NCBI RefSeq assembly: GCF_003752025.1
Contig: NZ_RJKR01000012.1
Coordinates: 62,001 to 126,000 of the forward strand
Direction of reading: 5' to 3'
Length of the DNA stretch: 64,000 nt
Source of the DNA: Curtobacterium sp. PhB115
GTDB taxonomy: Bacteria > Actinomycetota > Actinomycetes > Actinomycetales > Microbacteriaceae
Below the pieces are notes generated by a model. It was not told the DNA's origin and did no database searches. It saw only the letters and a program-made list of their open reading frames with translations. The number at the start of each line of letters is the position of its first letter. Positions within the stretch are counted from its first letter, which is position 1. Shown one piece after another: positions 59,259 to 64,000 of the stretch. Made by a program: the position numbers and the translations under genes.

Positions 59259-60761
59259 ATGTCCACCGCTGACCCGTCCGCCACCCACCTCGACGACCGC
59301 ACGCGGTGGCGGGCCTTCGCCGTCTGCGTCGCGGTCGCCGCCCTGACGATCCTCGACCTGTCGAAGGTGAACGTCGGTCTGCCGTCGATCGAGCGCTCGC
59401 TCGGCGCGACCAGTTCCTCGCTGCAGCTCATCGTCGCGGGGTACGCGCTCGCGTTCGGGCTCGCCCTGGTGCCCGCCGGGCGGCTCGGCGACCTGAAGAG
59501 CCGCCGTGCCCTGTTCATCACCGGGCTCATCGCGTTCACCGGATCGAGCCTGCTCTGCGCCCTCGCCCCGACCATCGAGGTGCTCATCGTCACGCGCATC
59601 CTGCAGGGCTTCGCCGCCGGCACCCAGATGCCCCAGGTGATCGGCCTGGTGCAGCAGCTCTTCCGTGGTCCGGAGCGCGGCCGGGCGTTCGGTCTGTTCG
59701 GTGCGATGATCGGCATCTCCACCGCGCTCGGCCCCACCATCGGCGGCGGCCTCATCGCGATCGGCGGCGAGGAGTCCGGCTGGCGGCTGCTGTTCTGGAT
59801 GAACGTCCCGCTCGGCATCGCCGCGCTGCTCTTCGCCATCAAGCTCCTGCCGAAGGGCAGTCAGGGTCAGGCGCGGGACAAGGAGCTCGACATCGTCGGC
59901 ATCCTGCTGCTCGGTGCGGCGATCGTCACGCTGATGCTGCCGTTCGTGCTCACCACCGGCGCCGGCGACTCCGGGACCCGGTGGCTCTGGCTCATCGCGT
60001 TCGCGGTGTTCCTCGGACTCTTCGTCGCCTGGGAGCTCCGGTACAAGCGCCGCGGGAAGTCCCCGGTCGTTCACTTCGAGCTGTTCCGACTGTCGTCATA
60101 CCGGAACGGGCTGTCGATCGTGGCCGTCTACTTCGCAGCCCTGCCGGCATCGTTCCTGATGGTCACGCTCTACCTGCAGGAGGGCCTCGGGCTGTCCCCG
60201 CTCTCCGCCGGCATGGTGAGCATCCCGTTCGCCGCGACGAGCGCCGTCGGGTCGTACGTCGGCGGACGCATCGTCGACCGGGTCGGGCGGGCGCTCGTCG
60301 TCTTCGGCCTGTTCATGGTCGTCGTCGGCTTCGTGCTGCTCATGCTCGCCGCGGTCCTGACCCCGCCGGAGGTCACCCCGTGGGCGATGGCCGGGGCGTT
60401 CCTGGTCGGGGGGCTCGGCGGCGGGTTCGTGGTGTCCCCGAACCAGACCCTGACGCTCGCGGAGATCCCGGTCGAGCAGTCCGGGGTCGCCGGGTCGATG
60501 CAGCAGCTCGGGCAGCGGGTCGGGACGGCGATCGGCACCGCGGTCGCGACGAGCATCTTCTACGGGATCGTGCGGGGCTCGGCCGGCGACGGCGGGGCAG
60601 GAGGCGGCGGCAAGCTCGACGCCTACCACGACGCGTTCCGGAGCGGCACGACGTTCACGGTGTCCCTGATGGCGCTCGCGCTGGTGCTCGCGGTGGGGGA
60701 CCTGGTGGTGCGGCGGCGCGCGGCGCGGCGTTCGGAGTCGGAGCGCTCGAAGTCGCGCTAG
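59259..60761 (+). CDS. MFS drug exporter, DHA2 (14-helix) family
   Basis: A 500-aa, 14-helix antiporter. Motif A in loop 2-3 reads GRLGDLKSRRALF, helix 1 has LDLSKVNVGLPSIE (motif D1-type), and helix 5 the antiporter motif C region (LFGAMIGISTALGPTIGGGL). Members export drugs, dyes or antibiotics with proton exchange. ATG 59259 is used because TAGGACGG lies just upstream. It is divergent from the LAL regulator and convergent with hisN; the pairing suggests an inducible efflux system. Confidence 0.9.
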   Translation: MSTADPSATHLDDRTRWRAFAVCVAVAALTILDLSKVNVGLPSIERSLGATSSSLQLIVAGYALAFGLALVPAGRLGDLKSRRALFITGLIAFTGSSLLCALAPTIEVLIVTRILQGFAAGTQMPQVIGLVQQLFRGPERGRAFGLFGAMIGISTALGPTIGGGLIAIGGEESGWRLLFWMNVPLGIAALLFAIKLLPKGSQGQARDKELDIVGILLLGAAIVTLMLPFVLTTGAGDSGTRWLWLIAFAVFLGLFVAWELRYKRRGKSPVVHFELFRLSSYRNGLSIVAVYFAALPASFLMVTLYLQEGLGLSPLSAGMVSIPFAATSAVGSYVGGRIVDRVGRALVVFGLFMVVVGFVLLMLAAVLTPPEVTPWAMAGAFLVGGLGGGFVVSPNQTLTLAEIPVEQSGVAGSMQQLGQRVGTAIGTAVATSIFYGIVRGSAGDGGAGGGGKLDAYHDAFRSGTTFTVSLMALALVLAVGDLVVRRRAARRSESERSKSR

Positions 60762-60789
60762 CGGCGGAGTCGCTGCCGACCGGGTCGCG

Positions 60790-61572
60790 TCAGCGGCGGA
60801 TGATCTCGACGACGGCGTCGTGGACGAGGCCGTTCGTGGCGAGTGCGCTGCCGTGCCACGGGCCCGGGTCGCCGTCGAGCGAGGTGAGCCGACCGCCGGC
60901 CTCCTCCACGATGGGCACGAGCGCGGCGATGTCCCACGGCTTGAGGTCGGGCTCGCCAGCGATGTCGAGGACCCCCTCGGCCACCATCATGTACGACCAC
61001 ATGTCCCCGTAGGCCCGGGTGCGCCAGACCGTGCGGGACAGGTCGACGAGCGACTCGAGCCGGTCGTCGTCGTCCCACTGCTGCAGGCTGTTGTAGCTCA
61101 GGCTGGCCTCGTCGAGGTCGGAGACGCCCGACACGCGGAGCGGTCCGTCGAACGAGTGCGCGCCCTCGCCCTGCGCGGCCCACCAACGTTTGCCGAGCGC
61201 CGGCGCGCTGACCACGCCGAGCACCGGTCGGCCGTCCACCGCGAGGGCGATGAGCGTCGCCCAGACCGGGACCCCGCGCAGGTAGTTCGCGGTGCCGTCG
61301 ATCGGGTCGACCACCCACTGGCGGTGCCCCTCGCTGACGGCCTCGGCGCCGGTGTCGGCCGTGGTCTCCTCACCGAGGAAGGCGTCGTCCGGACGTTCGG
61401 CCGCGAGCCGCTCGCGCAGCGCCCGCTCGACGGCCTGGTCGGCGTCGGTGACGTGCGTGCTGTCCGCCTTCTTCGACACGTGCAGGTCGGCGGCACGGAA
61501 GCGCTCGAGGCTGATCGCGTCGGCGGTGTCGGCGAGGGAGCGGGCGAAGTCCAGATCGGCGCTGAGGTCCAC
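60790..61572 (-). CDS. hisN: Histidinol-phosphatase, inositol-monophosphatase type (HisN)
   Basis: A 260-aa phosphatase of the inositol monophosphatase fold. Metal sites are EE in FLGEETTAD (about residues 66-74), DPIDGTANY (about 89-97) and WDIAALVPIVEEAGG near residue 214. In Corynebacterineae and Microbacteriaceae such a gene, found near rsgA and aroA, is the histidinol-phosphatase for histidine synthesis; a general inositol or fructose-1,6-bisphosphate phosphatase is the alternative. Its start is GTG 61572. Followed upstream (19 nt) by the membrane protein on the same strand. Confidence 0.85.
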   Translation of the reverse strand: MDLSADLDFARSLADTADAISLERFRAADLHVSKKADSTHVTDADQAVERALRERLAAERPDDAFLGEETTADTGAEAVSEGHRQWVVDPIDGTANYLRGVPVWATLIALAVDGRPVLGVVSAPALGKRWWAAQGEGAHSFDGPLRVSGVSDLDEASLSYNSLQQWDDDDRLESLVDLSRTVWRTRAYGDMWSYMMVAEGVLDIAGEPDLKPWDIAALVPIVEEAGGRLTSLDGDPGPWHGSALATNGLVHDAVVEIIRR

Positions 61573-61591
61573 GGTCGTCAGCGTAGCGGGG

Positions 61592-62794
61592 CTACGCCGC
61601 GACGACCTCTTCCTCCTCGAGGCGGCTCACCTCGCGCTCGCGGGCGATGCGGGTGCGGCGGGCGACCAAGCCGTGCACGACGACGCAGAGCAGGACCGCG
61701 GCGGCCATCCAGAGCCCGAGGACGAGTGAGGCCCGACCGAGCGACGCACCGGGGAAGTACTGCAGGTCCTGGGCAGCCTGCAGCCACGCGGCGCCGCTCC
61801 AGAAGGTGTGCAGCCCCGCGAAGAACCCGGGCTGGAACGCCGGCTGGAAGATGCCGCCGGAGGACGTGAAGTTCAGCATCACGAACAGCATCGTCAGGAC
61901 GGGTGTGGTCCACCGGCCGAGGATCGGGTGCAGGCCCACCCCGATCGCGATGATGATGGCGTCGTACAGCCAGGCGAACAGGAACACCTGCCACTGGTGC
62001 GTGGTGATGACGCCGTAGATCGGTCCGGCGATCACGATGCCGATCCCGGCGACCACGCCGGCGGTGGCGAGGCCGATCACGGCGGTCCACACCGCGCGGA
62101 GCTTCGTCGCGACGGCCGCCACCGCGATCGCCGAGGCGTAGCCGCCGACGCTCAGGGCGACGAGCAGGAAGAACAGGCCCTGCCCGGTGGTGTCCTGGTC
62201 GCCGGTCGGGACGACGTCGACGACCCGGAACGGCACGTGCTGCTCGTACGCGATCGGCAGGAAGATCTTCTGCGCCGCGGACGCGGTCGTCTCGGACGCG
62301 GCGGACGACACGTAGAGGGTCGCGCCGGTCGTCGTCGGGGCGTACACGGCGGCGAGCTCGCGGTCACGGACCTGCTGCTCGGCCGCCTTCGTCGACGCGA
62401 CGACGTGGGCGACGAGCGCACCGTCCGACTGGTCGGTCACGGTCTGCGCGAACACCTGGCTCGCGGCACCCTGGCCGACGATGCCGACCGGCAGGTCCTT
62501 CGGCGCCGGGGCGTGGAATGCGCCGAGGTAGGCCAGGCCCATGCCCGCCGCCAGGAACAGCGGCACGAGGATGTGCGTCGCGAAGGTCAGCAGGACGCGA
62601 CCGAGGCCGGCCGGGCGGAGGACGCCGTCGAACCGCTGGGGTCGGGGCGTGACCGGGAGCTTGTGGGTGGGGGAGTGGTGCGCGTGCGACGTCGTTGTCG
62701 TGCTCGAGGACGGGGCGTCGACAGCGGGGGTCGGCGCAAAGTTGTACTTTGCAACTTCTGACACGAAGGACAACTGTACAACTCCGATGCGCAT
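61592..62794 (-). CDS. ABC-2/YhgE-like membrane protein
   Basis: A membrane protein of about 400 aa with one helix near the N-terminus, an extracytoplasmic domain of about 130 residues (PKDLPVGIVGQGAASQVFAQ ... VYAPTTTGATLYVSS), then five helices. This resembles the YhgE/Pip or ABC-2 permease group. The start is uncertain. ATG 62794 places an AT-rich segment with an operator-like palindrome (62736-62752) inside the gene. No start codon lies between that palindrome and the first helix, so the 5' end may be wrong or the operator intragenic. Exporter of lipids or drugs is a guess. Confidence 0.65.
   Translation of the reverse strand: MRIGVVQLSFVSEVAKYNFAPTPAVDAPSSSTTTTSHAHHSPTHKLPVTPRPQRFDGVLRPAGLGRVLLTFATHILVPLFLAAGMGLAYLGAFHAPAPKDLPVGIVGQGAASQVFAQTVTDQSDGALVAHVVASTKAAEQQVRDRELAAVYAPTTTGATLYVSSAASETTASAAQKIFLPIAYEQHVPFRVVDVVPTGDQDTTGQGLFFLLVALSVGGYASAIAVAAVATKLRAVWTAVIGLATAGVVAGIGIVIAGPIYGVITTHQWQVFLFAWLYDAIIIAIGVGLHPILGRWTTPVLTMLFVMLNFTSSGGIFQPAFQPGFFAGLHTFWSGAAWLQAAQDLQYFPGASLGRASLVLGLWMAAAVLLCVVVHGLVARRTRIAREREVSRLEEEEVVAA
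62736..62752. promoter_or_regulatory. Operator-like palindrome at the 5' end of the YhgE-like gene
   Basis: GCAAAGT-TGT-ACTTTGC is a perfect 7-bp inverted repeat in an AT-rich island, followed within 35 nt by GTACAACT-type sequence on the same side. It looks like a TetR-type operator; the regulator gene is not in the window. Confidence 0.55.
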
Positions 62795-63193
62795 TTGTCG
62801 ACGCCGGCCCCGAGTCGAGGCGTCGTCCGGTGCGAGGTTGCCCACTCCGTGCGAGGCCCGCGGGCCCGCACGGAGTGCACAACCTCGCACCGTTCACGCG
62901 CCACCTCGCACGGTGCGAGGTCTTCACCTTGCGAGGGGTGCACCGTGCGAGGCCCCGTGGCCGGGGTGGTCACGACTCACCGCGCGAGGCGCCGCTGGCC
63001 GGGGTGGTCACGACTCACCGCGCGCCGATGCCCGAGCGGTCACGAACGGTCGGGTGCCGCCTCCCCAGCCGACAGTTCGTGACCCCTCGACGCACACACC
63101 GCGGGGTGTCGTGACCAGCCGCCGACCAGTCGCCGACCAGCCGCCGACCAGCCGCCGACCAGCCGCCGACCACCCGGCCGGCACCGCCCGGCG
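62795..63193. other. 399-nt non-coding repeat region before rsgA
   Basis: No gene is visible. It is filled by distinct repeats: a GTGCGAGG inverted-repeat cluster (62829-62952), two 29-nt direct repeats (62958-62986 and 62996-63024), an inverted repeat GGTCACGAAC...GTTCGTGACC (about 63037-63083) and five 11-nt tandem units CCGACCAGCCG (63122-63176). Confidence 0.8.
62829..62891. repeat. 63-nt imperfect palindrome built from GTGCGAGG arms
   Basis: GGTGCGAGGTTG and CAACCTCGCACC form outer arms, CACTCCGTGCG and CGCACGGAGTG inner arms. A second perfect palindrome, ACCTCGCACGGTGCGAGGT, follows at 62903-62921, and three more single copies lie up to 62952. Confidence 0.8.
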
Positions 63194-64000
63194 CTACTCC
63201 TGGCCGGGGTCGGACGCGCCCATGCCGGTCAGCAGCGCGCGGAAGGAGTCGAGCCGCTCGACGCCGGTCGGCCCGAGCTCCCCGTCCTGCACCCGGTCGA
63301 CGATCTCCCAGTCGTGCGCCTGCGCCAACGGGATGCCGTCCCGCGCAGGGAGCACCGGGATCGCGTGCGAGGCGAACGCCCGGAAGACGTTGGCGGGGTC
63401 GACGTGCCCGAGCCCGAAGGACCGCACGCCGGGGGTGTCGATGATCCAGCCGCCGTCACGGACCCGCAGCGCGATCGACGACGACGACGTGTGCCGCCCG
63501 CGACCGGTCACCGCGTTCACGACGCCGATCGCCCGCGTCGAGCCGGTCAGGGCGTTCACGAGCGTGGACTTGCCGACGCCGGAGTGCCCCACCGTCACCG
63601 TGACCTTGTCGTCGAGCAGGTCGTGCAGCGCCTCGAACGGGACGTCGTCGGACCGGCTCGTCACGATCCGGAGGTCGAGGCAGGCGAAGTGCGCCAGGAA
63701 CGGTGTCGGGTCGGCCAGGTCCGTCTTCGTGATGCAGAGGATCGGGTCGAGCCCGGCGTCGAACGCGGCGACGAGGTAGCGGTCGATGAGCCTCGTGCGG
63801 GGCTCGGGGTCGGCGGCCGCCACGACGATGAGCATCTGGTCGGCGTTCGCCACGATGACGCGCTCGACCTCGTCCGAGTCGTCGGCACTGCGGCGGAGCA
63901 GCGTCGTCCGTTCGGCGACCTTCACGATGCGAGCGAGCGAACCGGGGTCGCCCGAGAGGTCCCCGACGAGCGACACGTGGTCACCGGTGACGACGGACTT
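63194..64000 (-). CDS. rsgA: Ribosome small subunit-dependent GTPase A (5' end outside window)
   Basis: A circularly permuted GTPase that checks 30S maturation. The order G4-G1-G3 is visible: TKTDL, then GHSGVGKSTLVNALTG (P-loop), then DTPGVRSFGL. Upstream codons reach the window edge in frame (KSVVTGDH), so the N-terminal OB-fold lies beyond 64000 and the true start is not in the window. The C-terminal zinc motif of E. coli RsgA (C-x-H-C) is absent; here the end is short (LLTGMGASDPGQE). It is next to hisN, as in related actinobacteria, where aroA usually precedes it. Confidence 0.93.
   Translation of the reverse strand, partial: KSVVTGDHVSLVGDLSGDPGSLARIVKVAERTTLLRRSADDSDEVERVIVANADQMLIVVAAADPEPRTRLIDRYLVAAFDAGLDPILCITKTDLADPTPFLAHFACLDLRIVTSRSDDVPFEALHDLLDDKVTVTVGHSGVGKSTLVNALTGSTRAIGVVNAVTGRGRHTSSSSIALRVRDGGWIIDTPGVRSFGLGHVDPANVFRAFASHAIPVLPARDGIPLAQAHDWEIVDRVQDGELGPTGVERLDSFRALLTGMGASDPGQE

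Noticed and set aside
62829..63176. Prophage attachment site or replication origin iterons
   Set aside because: No integrase, replication or phage gene nearby, and the repeats are of different kinds; kept only as repeat findings.

Overview
The window is a 64 kb stretch of high-GC bacterial chromosome and reads as an actinobacterium of the family Microbacteriaceae, most like Curtobacterium. That assignment is inference from gene content, gene order and protein style, not from a search. Supporting observations are an Lsr2 nucleoid protein, the GlgE maltosyltransferase, a FilP/Scy-like coiled-coil protein, a DivIVA-domain protein, an actinobacterial-type tmRNA tag (ANSKRTDFALAA), many GTG starts, and promoters with a TAnnnT -10 box lying only 6-10 nt before the start codon.

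Layout. 1-4.3 kb: the end of an acyl-CoA ligase, an acyl-CoA dehydrogenase, a FabL-like SDR reductase and a FadH-like dienoyl-CoA reductase, which together look like an acyl-CoA degradation cluster. 4.4-14.6 kb: the ribosome and RNA-processing run rpsP-khpA-rimM-trmD, map on the opposite strand, then rplS, lepB, rnhB, a DUF2469 gene, lsr2 and yraN-comM-dprA-xerC. 14.7-24.5 kb: a secreted M23 peptidase, a sugar porter, rpsB-tsf-pyrH-frr-cdsA, a DivIVA-domain protein, a lytic-transglycosylase-like wall protein, a small zinc-motif protein and an alpha/beta hydrolase. 24.6-36.4 kb: a 612-aa coiled-coil protein, an unusual membrane protein with an internal lipobox joined to a YbbN-type thioredoxin/TPR protein, and the glycogen/alpha-glucan genes glgE-glgB and glgX. 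36.4-40.9 kb: a cysteine desulfurase followed by a looser, accessory-looking segment (GNAT, small membrane proteins, secreted GH16 glucanase). 41-46 kb: prfB-ftsE-ftsX-smpB-ssrA, then an unrecognised protein with a Lys/Asp repeat tail. 46.2-64 kb: an APC permease, a metY-flavin monooxygenase operon divergent from an amidohydrolase, a NUDIX/M50 pair, glmS with a 32-aa membrane ORF behind it, a large LuxR-type (LAL) regulator divergent from a DHA2 exporter, hisN, an ABC-2/YhgE-like membrane protein, and the 3' part of rsgA.

Core genes dominate. No CRISPR array, phage, insertion sequence, toxin-antitoxin pair or obvious defence island was seen. The best candidates for something undescribed are non-coding: (1) a family of GGAGGC...GCCTCC hairpins at gene ends, including two perfect palindromes (46 and 38 bp) related by compensatory base changes; (2) a second palindromic family, GCGACACTTCACG...CGTGARSTGTCGC, directly behind trmD and ftsX; (3) six GTTCCGT heptamers, mostly at 11-12 nt intervals, between metY and a divergent amidohydrolase gene; (4) a GTGCGAGG inverted-repeat cluster with further repeats before rsgA; (5) a widespread leaderless-promoter signature. 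The protein oddities are the Lys-rich tail protein behind tmRNA, a Gly/Ala-rich expansion inside GlgX, the internal lipobox protein, and the short ORF behind glmS.
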